Positions 5,580-12,272 of a stretch of 15,086 nt of DNA are shown here, in pieces. The notes under the pieces were generated by a model that saw only the letters and a list, made by a program, of their open reading frames with translations, did no database searches and was not told the DNA's origin. The DNA lies in assembly GCA_964404765.1 (NCBI GenBank), contig CAYOLL010000145.1, positions 1-15,086 on the forward strand, written 5' to 3'. Positions within the stretch are counted from its first letter, which is position 1, and each line of letters opens with the position of its first letter. This DNA comes from CAYOLL01 sp964404765 [NCBI: uncultured Gemmatimonadota bacterium] (GTDB lineage: Bacteria; 4572-55). Made by a program: the position numbers and the translations under genes.

Positions 5580-5580
5580 C

Positions 5581-5796
5581 CTAAAGCTTGGACAATGCCG
5601 TCACCATGCTTCCACTCTTTCGGGTCTTCGCCTGTGATCGCAAGCGCCGTTGGGGTCGCCGGGTAATCAGCCGCTCCGAAAACTGTTGCTGCAATGTCAT
5701 GGCCCGCTGCAGAATTTCCGTCGAACTGCCGTGACATTCCTTTTCGATTTCCAGCCGGACTTTTCTTACTTCCTGAATAATCGGATCATCCCACAT
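5581..5796 (-). CDS. Small MWDDPI..EVRK-type protein (71 aa)
   Basis: The protein starts MWDDPIIQEVRKVRLEIEKECHGSSTEIL, a beginning shared by many short bacterial proteins that sit in two-gene toxin-antitoxin-like pairs (M W/K D P I V E E V R K). A helical stretch QRAMTLQQQFSERLITRRPQRR follows. The last ~18 residues are basic and unlike the family core, so the original stop may have been lost and the tail extended. A perfect GGAGG (plus-strand CCTCC 5803-5807) lies 6 bases before the ATG at 5794-5796, supporting expression. The biochemical role is unknown. It follows a 42-residue ORF on the same strand with 1 bp between them. Confidence 0.6.
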   Translation of the reverse strand: MWDDPIIQEVRKVRLEIEKECHGSSTEILQRAMTLQQQFSERLITRRPQRRLRSQAKTRKSGSMVTALSKL

Positions 5797-5797
5797 C

Positions 5798-5926
5798 TTA
5801 GACCTCCATCAGTTCTTCCGGGGTGCAAATAACGGGTGTGCTAACACCCAATTTGGTGTTGATTTCCTCGACAATTTTGCGCGGACGAGGCATTTTTGCG
5901 AATTTAACCGTAAACTTTAACCGCAT
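5798..5926 (-). CDS. 42-residue ORF upstream of the MWDDPI gene, possibly a gene remnant
   Basis: On the minus strand, ATG 5924-5926 opens MRLKFTVKFAKMPRPRKIV, then EEINTKLGVSTPVICTPEELMEV and a TAA at 5798-5800. It carries the ribosome site of the next gene in its end (LMEV) and lies 1 bp from it, as in a two-gene operon. The TPEEL ending resembles the C-terminal end of several toxin-type proteins, so this could be the tail of a larger gene truncated at the left edge of the acetyltransferase promoter. An internal ATG giving 31 residues is an alternative start. No family is recognised. Confidence 0.4.
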   Translation of the reverse strand: MRLKFTVKFAKMPRPRKIVEEINTKLGVSTPVICTPEELMEV

Positions 5927-5945
5927 TGCGGGCTTCAAATTTATA

Positions 5946-5974
5946 TTGACAGGGTAAGTGTTGTACGCTATACT
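5946..5974 (+). promoter_or_regulatory. Strong sigma70-type promoter of the acetyltransferase gene
   Basis: TTGACA (5946-5951), a 17-bp spacer and TATACT (5969-5974) are near-consensus. An AT-rich leader of about 85 bases runs to the ATG at 6067. It is the best promoter match in the window. Confidence 0.8.
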
Positions 5975-6066
5975 GACTTTTAACTTGTTATTAAATATTT
6001 GATTATAATTGCTGCTTAAAGTAATCTGTTAAGCATCGCTGTGTACTTGTAGACGGAGCAACTGGC

Positions 6067-6882
6067 ATGGGCATTCACAAGGAAACGGTTGATCTTTTCA
6101 TGTCATTTTATGGTCTGGCACGGAAAAAACCGGACATTCATTTCCTGAACGAAATTTACACCAGCTTCTTTCACATTCCTTACGAAAATGTTACCAAGAT
6201 CATCAAAGCCAATTCTAATCTGGCCGGGCGCGAGCGTTTTCGATTGCCGGACGAGTTGATTAAAGACCACATTCGGCTGCGCGCCGGCGGCACCTGTTTT
6301 TCGCTATCTTACGCGCTTTACAGCTTGCTAATTCACCTTGGCTTCGAATGCTACCTGGTCAGCGCCGATATTCAGGGGCGAATTGAAGCGCATGTGGCTG
6401 TGATTGCGATTGTAAACGACACCAAATTTCTGATCGATCCGGGTTTTACCATCCCAAATGTCATCGAGGTGGCCGAAGACCGCACGACTTATGGCCATAA
6501 TCCCCTGGGGCGGGTCAAACTGGAGTATACCGGGGTGGGCCGGCTTTTTAACCTCTCCAATCGCAACCGCAAAGACGAGCGCTTTCAACTCACCTTCCGC
6601 GATATGCCGATGGCCGAGGATCGTTTTATGGAGTTGTGGAGTCAAACCTTCAGCAACGGCTCGCTGGATACGATCAGCATTTGCAAAGTCGTCAAAAATT
6701 GTCTTTATCGCTGCAAAAATGAGGTGCTGACCGAGTTTACACCCGATGGAAAGTTTCAAAAATCCATTTCCCACAATTTTACGCAGACCATCGAGCACGT
6801 TTTTAACATCCCCGGTTATCTGACCCACGAAGCGTATTCAATTTTGAAAGAAAAGCAAGGTCAAAAGCAGGCTGTCGGCTGA
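6067..6882 (+). CDS. Arylamine N-acetyltransferase family protein (271 aa)
   Basis: Members transfer acetyl from acetyl-CoA to arylamines or hydrazines, or act in acyl transfer for secondary metabolism; they are cytoplasmic. The Cys-His-Asp triad is visible: C77 in RAGGTCFSLSYAL, H109 in GRIEAHVAVI and D124 in FLIDPGFTIP. The N-terminal helical part contains the usual HIPYENVTKI motif (36-45). The overall length, about 270, is normal. GGAG (6055-6058) lies about 8 bases before ATG 6067. The gene has its own near-consensus promoter and no close partner, so it is probably monocistronic. The C-terminal third (FRDMPMAEDRFMELW... to the end) is less conserved, so the acyl donor and acceptor cannot be predicted. 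Confidence 0.85.
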   Translation: MGIHKETVDLFMSFYGLARKKPDIHFLNEIYTSFFHIPYENVTKIIKANSNLAGRERFRLPDELIKDHIRLRAGGTCFSLSYALYSLLIHLGFECYLVSADIQGRIEAHVAVIAIVNDTKFLIDPGFTIPNVIEVAEDRTTYGHNPLGRVKLEYTGVGRLFNLSNRNRKDERFQLTFRDMPMAEDRFMELWSQTFSNGSLDTISICKVVKNCLYRCKNEVLTEFTPDGKFQKSISHNFTQTIEHVFNIPGYLTHEAYSILKEKQGQKQAVG

Positions 6883-6900
6883 TTGTGGCAACTTCAGAGC

Positions 6901-6922
6901 ATCGAGCACTTGTTAGCTCGAT
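6901..6922. other. Hairpin after the acetyltransferase gene
   Basis: A 7-bp stem ATCGAGC (6901-6907) / GCTCGAT (6916-6922) with an 8-base loop lies 18 bp after the stop. It is followed by AT-rich sequence but no clean T-tract, so its role as a terminator is uncertain. Confidence 0.4.
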
Positions 6923-7045
6923 AATATTATCTTAAACGCAGAGGCGCAAAGGGCGCAGAGAGAGAAATAAAAATGCAGGCAAACTTTACCCGTAATTCTT
7001 TGTCTTTCTCTGCGAATTCTGCGTTGGTAGTTTTAAGTTAATATT
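6923..7045. repeat. Imperfect fold-back repeat (CGCAGAG type) before the EamA gene
   Basis: The ends AATATTATCTTAAA (6923-6936) and TTTAAGTTAATATT (7032-7045) are inverted repeats with one mismatch. Inside them CGCAGA and CGCAGAGA blocks on the left mirror TCTCTGCG and TCTGCG on the right. The AACGCAGAGGCGCAAAGG type of sequence is recalled as a common dispersed repeat in environmental genomes. It has no coding capacity and fills the gap between the acetyltransferase and the EamA gene. Confidence 0.65.
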
Positions 7046-7063
7046 GTCAAGTTAGGAGGCATA

Positions 7064-7489
7064 ATGAATCCGCAGGTGTTAGCATTATTGACGGCTATGG
7101 CCTGGGGCATTGGCGGCTATTTTGAAAAAAAGGGGCTGCATCTTGGCCAGCTTTCGCCACAAGTTGGCATTACCATCCGCACGGCGGTCGCGCTGGTTGT
7201 TCTGTCTCTGGTCAGTTTTCCGCAGTGGCGGACCATTCCGGAGGCCGGCCCTAAAGCCCTGACATTTATGGTCCTGGGCGGTGGTCTGGTAGCCGGCTCG
7301 CTGGGTATGTTGTGTTTTTATGCGGCGTTAAAGGGCGCGCCACTGGGCAGGGTCATGCCCATTGCCTTTACCGCGCCTTTGTTTGGCGCAATGATGGGCA
7401 TTGCTTTTGGCGGCGAACCGGTGACGATCAAAACCATTATCGGGATGCTTATGACCGTGGGTGGCATCGTTGTTTTGACTTTGAAATGA
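7064..7489 (+). CDS. Half-size EamA/DMT-type transporter (141 aa)
   Basis: A small membrane protein of the drug/metabolite transporter superfamily. Four to five hydrophobic helices are visible: about residues 3-20 (LALLTAMAWGIGGYFEKKG), 33-55, 68-88 (FMVLGGGLVAGSLGMLCFYAAL), 94-115 (GRVMPIAFTAPLFGAMMGIAFG) and 120-139. One EamA repeat is present where most DMT proteins have two, so it would act as a homo- or heterodimer, like other half-size members. The F-Y-AL-K-G-A-P-L-G-R-V motif before helix 4 is typical of the family. AGGAGG (7054-7059) four bases before ATG 7064 is an excellent ribosome site. Substrate unknown. The next gene follows after 34 bp in the same direction, so the two may share an operon. 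Confidence 0.8.
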   Translation: MNPQVLALLTAMAWGIGGYFEKKGLHLGQLSPQVGITIRTAVALVVLSLVSFPQWRTIPEAGPKALTFMVLGGGLVAGSLGMLCFYAALKGAPLGRVMPIAFTAPLFGAMMGIAFGGEPVTIKTIIGMLMTVGGIVVLTLK

Positions 7490-7523
7490 TTGTTAGCCCA
7501 ATAACGAAAATAAGGTAGGAAAC

Positions 7524-8129
7524 GTGAGAGCGCTTGACTTTAACTTACCGGCCGGAATCAAATTTGACTTTCAAACCGGCGTGACTTCTTTTCAGAGAAG
7601 CCGGCTGCTGATTTTTGATGCCGATGCCATTGGCCTGCTGCGGCAGGAGCTTATTCATGAGCTGGGGTTGGAAAAAGCGCGCGCTTTCTTTCTTCGTTTT
7701 GGCTACCAAAACGGTTATGCCGACTTCATGCAAATGAAAGTCAACTATACATTTGAAAATGAAATGGAGCTTTTAGCGTCCGGCCCGGTGATTCATACGT
7801 GGGAAGGGATTGTGCAGGCAACGCCACGCGAGATTCGTTTTGATCGTCAAACCGGCGATTTCTATTTTACCGGCGTATGGACGAACTCGTATGAAGCCGA
7901 TCAACATTTGTGCTTTAATCATACGGCGACGGAGCCGGTTTGCTGGTCGTTGATGGGCTATGCGTCGGGTTGGTGCACGGCCTTTTTTGGGTCGCCGGTC
8001 CTGGCTATTGAACCGGTTTGTCGTGGCAAAGGCGATGATTGTTGTGAATGGGAAATCCAGCCGCCATCTGCTTGGGGAGCCAAAGCGCAGCCGTATCTCG
8101 AAGCGCTCAAACGATTTTACCAGGGGTAA
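7524..8129 (+). CDS. Stand-alone XylR_N-V4R sensor protein (201 aa)
   Basis: Residues about 1-105 match the XylR N-terminal activator region (FQRSRLLIFDADAIGLLRQELIHELGLEKARAFFLRFGYQNGYADF). Residues about 110-178 match the V4R (4-vinyl reductase) small-molecule-binding fold, ending IEPVCRGKGDDCCEWEI. In XylR/DmpR relatives this pair binds aromatic effectors and is fused to an AAA+ sigma54 activator; here it is alone, with no ATPase or HTH. Cys and His residues (H128, C130, C140, C151, C166, C173, C174) could bind a metal, as in zinc-binding V4R domains. The start is GTG 7524 with AGGA at 7517-7520; no better in-frame ATG exists. A 63-residue ORF follows after 4 bp. Likely a ligand sensor or adaptor; the partner is unknown. 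Confidence 0.8.
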   Translation: MRALDFNLPAGIKFDFQTGVTSFQRSRLLIFDADAIGLLRQELIHELGLEKARAFFLRFGYQNGYADFMQMKVNYTFENEMELLASGPVIHTWEGIVQATPREIRFDRQTGDFYFTGVWTNSYEADQHLCFNHTATEPVCWSLMGYASGWCTAFFGSPVLAIEPVCRGKGDDCCEWEIQPPSAWGAKAQPYLEALKRFYQG

Positions 8130-8133
8130 GCGA

Positions 8134-8325
8134 ATGGCCGAGCGATTATTACGATATTACAAATATGCTCAGGATGAGTTGGGGCTGCTTGGGAAAATCC
8201 ATTTGGCCAAAGAAACAAAAATGCCTTCCATTCAGGCAGCATTGGAGCCCGACTCTCCGGAGAATCTTCTGTTATTCAAAAACGCAGTTGAAAAGCTGAT
8301 GCGAAAGCCGGCGCCGGATTTTTAA
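8134..8325 (+). CDS. Hypothetical protein following the V4R gene (63 aa)
   Basis: This small ORF starts 4 bp after the V4R stop with an AGGGG (8122-8126) just upstream, so the two are probably translated together. The sequence (MAERLLRYYKYAQDELGL, then LGKIHLAKETKMPSIQAALEPDSPENLLLFKNAV..) is helical and ordered. The LAKETKMPS..AALEPDSPE stretch looks like a conserved protein and not chance coding, but I do not know its family. It may be a small partner of the V4R sensor. It has no signal peptide and no membrane segment. Confidence 0.6.
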   Translation: MAERLLRYYKYAQDELGLLGKIHLAKETKMPSIQAALEPDSPENLLLFKNAVEKLMRKPAPDF

Positions 8326-8712
8326 ATCGCTGGAGTTCCTTGCATAATTTACCGCTCTTTTTCCTTCTTTTTCTTCTTTTTTAATTTGTAAAAATCCGCA
8401 CTTGGTTGCCACACACCCAGAATCTCTTCTACCTGCGCAAATAATAACGCCGGCGATCAAATCCCATATCTGGCCGAGAGACCCAAAGGGTCTTGCAACA
8501 TCTTACTTGATAATGAGATGCCCTATTTAGGGGTTATGTGTAAATTATTTTCAGTTTTGGTGTTTTACAAAATTGATATTTTGCCTTGCGATTACTGTGC
8601 AACTATAAGAGCGCGGCCCTTCCAGCAAGAAATATTTGACTTATCCGCAACTTCCGTATACCTTATGCACTTGGATTTTACGACTTTACTTTTTGGTGAG
8701 AAGGAGATCGGT
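8326..8712. other. Intergenic region before the efflux operon
   Basis: This 387-bp gap holds a pyrimidine-rich tract (about 8346-8383, mostly C and T with two T-runs), a short hairpin AGACCC (8479-8484) / GGGTCT (8488-8493), and a possible promoter at 8636-8664. The tolC frame is open upstream to 8518, but the sequence there lacks protein character, so I treat it as noncoding. Confidence 0.6.
8636..8664 (+). promoter_or_regulatory. Possible promoter of the tolC operon
   Basis: TTGACT (8636-8641), 17-bp spacer and TACCTT (8659-8664). It is about 50 bp before the GTG start at 8713. The -35 box is good and the -10 box weak. Confidence 0.4.
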
Positions 8713-10032
8713 GTGAAGCGTTTTTGGTTTGGGATGCTGGTGAGTGTTTATCTGAGTTTGCCGGGTTGGGTGTCGGCGCAGCAGGTGTTGTCGCTGGGTC
8801 AGTGTGTGGAGTTGGCATTGCGGCAAAATAAGCAGCTGGACATCGCCCGCCAGGAATATGAAAAAGCCCGCGGGCAGATTACCGAAACCCGCGCCAATGC
8901 ATTGCCCAATATTACGTTAAATGGCACACTGGCCTATCAAAACACACAGCCGTTTTTTACTTTTCCGGATTCGAGTGGCGATAATTATGTCAAGATTCCC
9001 GTGGCGGAAAAAGATAATTATTCGCTCAATGCGACACTGCGCCAGCCAATTTTCAACGCTTCTGCTTTTATTGCTCCGCAAGCGTCCCGTATTTTTTCCC
9101 AATTTTCCGAGCAAAATATCCATACGGTTGAGCAGAGTGTGATTTTGACGGCCAAAAGCGCATATTTTAGTGTGCTGTTGGCCCGCGCCGGCGTTGATGT
9201 GGCGCAGCAATCATTGGCTTTGGCGCAGGCAACACTGGATCGCATCCGGCAATATCGGCAGATCGGCCAGGCGTCCGATTATGATGTGTTACGGGCGGAG
9301 GTGGAAACGGCCAATGTTGCGCCGGAATTAATTCACGCCCAAAGCCGCTATGAATTAGCGCTGCTCAATCTTAAAAACGTGCTGAGTCTGGATCCGATCA
9401 TGACGCTGACTTTGACCGACACACTGGCTTATCAACCGGCACAAATTGGTCTGGCGGATGCGTTGCAAGCCGCGCAGGCAAATCGCTCCGATCTGAAGGC
9501 GATGGATTATCAGGTCAAAGGTTGGCACAAATATGTGCAGACGCTGCAAGTCAGCCGGCTGCCGGTTTTGACCGGCCTGTTGAAGTATGACGCCAATTAC
9601 GATCATTATAAAATTGATGGCGATAACTGGAATACGCAATTGACCGGCATTGTGTCGCTGAATATTCAAAACATCCCGTTTTTGGACGGTGGGCGTACAG
9701 CCGGACTTATTGGCCAGGGCAAGGCCGAGTGGCGCAAGGCAAGGCTGATGGCCGGACAATTGCAAGATGCGGTTCGTCTGGAAATAAGCCAGGCGATTTT
9801 GGCTATCGAAGAGGCCGCCAAAAGAGTGGAAGCGACACAGTTGAATATTGCCCGTGCCGGGGAAGCACTGAAAATCGCCGAATTGCGCTATGGCAGCGGC
9901 CAAAATACCCAGTTGGAAGTGAAGGATGCGCGTATGGCCTTGACCATTGCCCGCACGAATGCAATTGTGGCCCTGCACGATCATAATCTGGCTAAAGCAA
10001 ATCTGGATAAGGCGATGGGAGTTTTGAAATGA
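8713..10032 (+). CDS. TolC-family outer-membrane efflux protein (439 aa)
   Basis: The outer-membrane channel of a tripartite efflux system. GTG 8713 follows AAGGAG (8700-8705) and opens a signal peptide (KRFWFGMLVSVYLSLPGWVSA, cleavage likely after residue 22). The open frame upstream to 8518 is less likely to be translated because it would bury the signal peptide. Mature sequence begins QQVLSLGQCVELALRQNKQLDIARQEYEKARGQI, the typical OEP start, and carries the second OEP repeat with VRLEISQAILAIEEAAKRV and LRYGSGQNTQLEVKDARMAL near the end. Length is normal. Its stop overlaps the start of the nucleotidyltransferase gene by 4 bp, so a TA module is now coupled to it. The adaptor gene lies about 760 bp further on, so the original order was probably tolC then adaptor. 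Confidence 0.9.
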   Translation: MKRFWFGMLVSVYLSLPGWVSAQQVLSLGQCVELALRQNKQLDIARQEYEKARGQITETRANALPNITLNGTLAYQNTQPFFTFPDSSGDNYVKIPVAEKDNYSLNATLRQPIFNASAFIAPQASRIFSQFSEQNIHTVEQSVILTAKSAYFSVLLARAGVDVAQQSLALAQATLDRIRQYRQIGQASDYDVLRAEVETANVAPELIHAQSRYELALLNLKNVLSLDPIMTLTLTDTLAYQPAQIGLADALQAAQANRSDLKAMDYQVKGWHKYVQTLQVSRLPVLTGLLKYDANYDHYKIDGDNWNTQLTGIVSLNIQNIPFLDGGRTAGLIGQGKAEWRKARLMAGQLQDAVRLEISQAILAIEEAAKRVEATQLNIARAGEALKIAELRYGSGQNTQLEVKDARMALTIARTNAIVALHDHNLAKANLDKAMGVLK

Positions 10033-10376
10033 AAAAAACGGCAATTGATTTGATATTGACGCCGCCGCAGCGTACCGCTTTGACGGAATTTAAGCAACAC
10101 GTTCAACATGCTTTTACCGTCCGAGAAATGGTGCTGTTCGGCTCGACTGCCCGTGGCGTCGCCACGAAGGAATCCGACCTTGATGTATTGATTTTGACGG
10201 ACAAGGCTTTGACTCGCACGGAGCGGCATATCATTACGGATATCGCTTTTGAAATTAATCTAAAGTACGGGGCCAACATCAGCAGTGTTGTTTTAGATGA
10301 GTCATCCTGGAAAAACGGGCGCTATTCGGTGTTGCCATTGAAGGCTGAGATCAATAAGGAAGGTATTCGCTTATGA
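10029..10376 (+). CDS. Minimal nucleotidyltransferase, antitoxin of an MNT-HEPN pair (115 aa)
   Basis: The protein has the nucleotidyltransferase motif VLFGSTARGVATKESDLDVLIL (residues 35-56): GSTARG at 38-43 and the metal-binding Asp residues D50 and D52. MNT proteins partner HEPN toxins; in studied pairs the nucleotidyltransferase AMPylates and silences the HEPN protein. ATG 10029 overlaps the tolC stop (ATGA), and its own stop overlaps the HEPN start (ATGA at 10373), so translation of all three is likely coupled. There is no signal peptide, so it is cytoplasmic. The gene is complete. It has no role in efflux that I can see and looks like an insertion into the operon. Confidence 0.85.
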   Translation: MKKTAIDLILTPPQRTALTEFKQHVQHAFTVREMVLFGSTARGVATKESDLDVLILTDKALTRTERHIITDIAFEINLKYGANISSVVLDESSWKNGRYSVLPLKAEINKEGIRL

Positions 10377-10771
10377 GCGCAACAGATCATGAGCGGGCTT
10401 TGATCGCGTATTGGTGGGAAAAAGCGGAAGCAAGTTTACAATCCGCCCGACGAGAACATGCCGCCGGCGCTAATGCTTATGCCGTAAATCGGCTGTATTA
10501 TGCCGCATTTTATGCCGTGAGCGCCGCGTTGTTTGAACGAAAAGAGACTGCGACAAAGCACTCCGGCATTCGGTCCGCCTTTCATCGTATTTTTGTTAAA
10601 CCCGGTTTGGTTGAAAACAAATGAGGCAAGTTTTACGACCAGATGTTCGAAGATCGACAGGAAGGCGATTACGTAGCCTTTATCAGTTTTGAAAATGATT
10701 ACGTTGCCGGTCGTCTGCAGGAATGCGAATTGTTTTTGACAATTATCCACCGGCTTGTTACAACCCTATAA
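10373..10771 (+). pseudogene. HEPN-domain toxin gene interrupted by an in-frame TGA
   Basis: The frame encodes a HEPN protein of the MNT-HEPN type: HERALIAYWWEKAEASLQSARREH, then NRLYYAAFYAVSAALFERKE, KHSGIRSAFHRIFVKPGLVENK. A TGA at 10622-10624 follows (codon 84). The same frame then continues, equally HEPN-like, with GKFYDQMFEDRQEGDYVAFISF, NDYVAGRLQECELFL and a real stop TAA 10769-10771. Relatives usually have a Trp or other residue before GK.Y..MFE.RQEGDY, and TGG to TGA is one base change. As written, an 83-residue truncated protein would be made, lacking the last two helices. The usual Rx4-6H nuclease motif of HEPN domains is not obvious in either half. TGA is a genuine stop in neighbouring genes, so recoding is unlikely. 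Confidence 0.85.
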
Positions 10772-10791
10772 ATTTATGGGAGATAACGCAC

Positions 10792-11847
10792 ATGCTTTAT
10801 GCAAAACGATCTGTTTATGCACTTATTCTTTTAGCTATTTTCAGCCTCGACGGATGCGGCAACAAGAATGACGCCGTCGCCCAGGCTCAGCCCGCCCCCA
10901 AACGTCTGGCCAATGTCAAAGTGATGACGATTCATACCGAACCGTTCACCGGTTATGTCAATCTGGTCGGCACGGTTAAAGCCAACAAGCGCATCGTCGT
11001 CAGCGCGGAAGAAGGCGGTCGGATTGAACGGTTTGCCGTCGATAAAGGCGCGTATCTCAAGGCGGGTGACGCGATTGCCGTTATCGAAGCGAATATGCAG
11101 CAGGCGGCTTTTAATCTGGCCAAGGCCCAATTCGATCTGGCCGATCTCCATTTTAGCAACGCCAAAAAGCTGTACGATGAGAACGGCGGCGTTTCCGAGA
11201 CGGATTACAAAACCGCCCAATTTAACCGGGACATTGCCGCCGCCCAAATGGAGATGGCCAAAGAACGATTGGAAAAGACGCGCATTACCAGTCCGGCGCC
11301 GGCGATTGTCGTCGCCAAAATGGTAGAAGCCGGGGAATTGGTCAGCCGGGGAACGCCGATTGCCCAGATTATGGACATGAGCCGAGTCAAAATCGTGGCC
11401 GGCATTCCGGAAACCGATGCGGCTTATTTTAAAAAGGGCGCGGCGGCGGAAGTCACTTTTGACGCTTTTCCCGGCCAGGTTTTTACCGGGAGCTTAGCTT
11501 TTATGAGTCCGGCGGTGGATCCGCAGAATCGCACTTTTGAAGTCGAAGTCGAGCTGGCCAATCCCGGCGGTGTGATTAAAGCCGAAATGGTGGCCAAGCT
11601 GCGCGTCGTCAAGGCCGAGCATAAAGACGCGATTGTCATTCCGCAGGACATTATTTTAGAAACCGAGCGCGGCAAGGCAGTCTTTGTGTTCCAAGAGGAT
11701 GGCAAAGCCGTTTTCCGCGCTATCCAAACGGGTCCAACGCACGAAAACGAAGTAATGGTTGTCGATGGCCTGACGGCGGGAGAAAAGCTGATTGTTTCCG
11801 GGCAGCACAATTTGACCGACGGGGAAAGTGTGCAGGTGGTTGAATAA
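10792..11847 (+). CDS. Efflux periplasmic adaptor (membrane fusion protein) lipoprotein (351 aa)
   Basis: An RND-type adaptor that links an inner-membrane pump to TolC. ATG 10792 follows GGGAG (10778-10782) and opens a lipoprotein-type signal (MLYAKRSVYALILLAIFSLDGC, C22 as lipid anchor; Asp at -2 is unusual). Then come a barrel-sandwich/lipoyl half motif (IVVSAEEGGRIERFAVDKGAYLKAGDAIAVIEA), an alpha-helical hairpin (QQAAFNLAKAQFDLADLHFSNAKKLY...DYKTAQFNRDIAAAQMEMAKERLEKTRI), the second lipoyl half (APAIVVAKMVEAGELVSRGTPIAQIMD) and beta-barrel and proximal domains ending GEKLIVSGQHNLTDGESVQVVE. Length is normal. It lies 20 bp after the HEPN stop. No inner-membrane pump gene follows within the window, which is unusual. 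Confidence 0.88.
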   Translation: MLYAKRSVYALILLAIFSLDGCGNKNDAVAQAQPAPKRLANVKVMTIHTEPFTGYVNLVGTVKANKRIVVSAEEGGRIERFAVDKGAYLKAGDAIAVIEANMQQAAFNLAKAQFDLADLHFSNAKKLYDENGGVSETDYKTAQFNRDIAAAQMEMAKERLEKTRITSPAPAIVVAKMVEAGELVSRGTPIAQIMDMSRVKIVAGIPETDAAYFKKGAAAEVTFDAFPGQVFTGSLAFMSPAVDPQNRTFEVEVELANPGGVIKAEMVAKLRVVKAEHKDAIVIPQDIILETERGKAVFVFQEDGKAVFRAIQTGPTHENEVMVVDGLTAGEKLIVSGQHNLTDGESVQVVE

Positions 11848-11936
11848 ATGCAAATTATTGAAAGTAGCCACAGAAAATACGGAGTTATCAATGACACGAC
11901 GGACAGTGAACGCGACAGAATAAAGGAGTGGAAGGC

Positions 11937-12272
11937 ATGACAACGTTGACCCTGGAACTTTCAACGGATATCTATCAATTGCTGAGTCAAGAAGCGACTC
12001 GCGTGGGTAAATCACTGCAACTGATTATTCAGGAATGGATAACGGAAAGATTGATCCAAAAACAACCGGCGCAAAATGAGCCGGAGTGTGTTCGTCAGGC
12101 GCTTCGGGCCGCCGGGCTGCTGACCATACCGGGTCCTGTGTTTTCGCAAATGGCTACAGCCGCCGGGTCTTTGGAGCAGGTTCGTGCGGTCTTAAACCGG
12201 ATGGGTGGTCAGCCGCTCAGCGAGATTGTGCTGGAACAGCGGGGGTCGAAAGGATGCCAGCGCGGTTGTTAA
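11937..12272 (+). CDS. RHH-like antitoxin of a PIN module, with an altered C-terminus (111 aa)
   Basis: The N-terminus (MTTLTLELSTDIYQLLSQEATRVGKSLQLIIQEWITERL) has the strand-helix-helix shape of ribbon-helix-helix antitoxins that bind DNA as dimers and neutralise a PIN toxin. The C-terminal part (RQALRAAGLL..., then AVLNRMGGQPLSEIVLEQRGSK) matches antitoxins that normally stop near EQR. AAGGAG (11923-11928) is 8 bases before ATG 11937. The last ~6 codons (GCQRGC) come from the PIN gene read in the wrong frame, because a deletion has joined the two genes. The antitoxin itself is probably still functional. It sits between the adaptor and the TonB receptor, in the same direction. Confidence 0.7.
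   Translation: MTTLTLELSTDIYQLLSQEATRVGKSLQLIIQEWITERLIQKQPAQNEPECVRQALRAAGLLTIPGPVFSQMATAAGSLEQVRAVLNRMGGQPLSEIVLEQRGSKGCQRGC

Noticed and set aside
8518-8712. 65-residue N-terminal extension of the TolC protein
   Set aside because: It would place the signal peptide internally; a good ribosome site precedes GTG 8713.
9355-10044. Minus-strand open frame (229 codons) opposite tolC
   Set aside because: Antisense shadow of a well-supported TolC gene; composition is His/Gln-rich with no domain.
10622-10624. Recoded TGA (selenocysteine or Trp) in the HEPN gene
   Set aside because: TGA ends several neighbouring genes properly (679, 5052, 6882), no selenocysteine-type hairpin is evident, and no Sec is known at this HEPN position.
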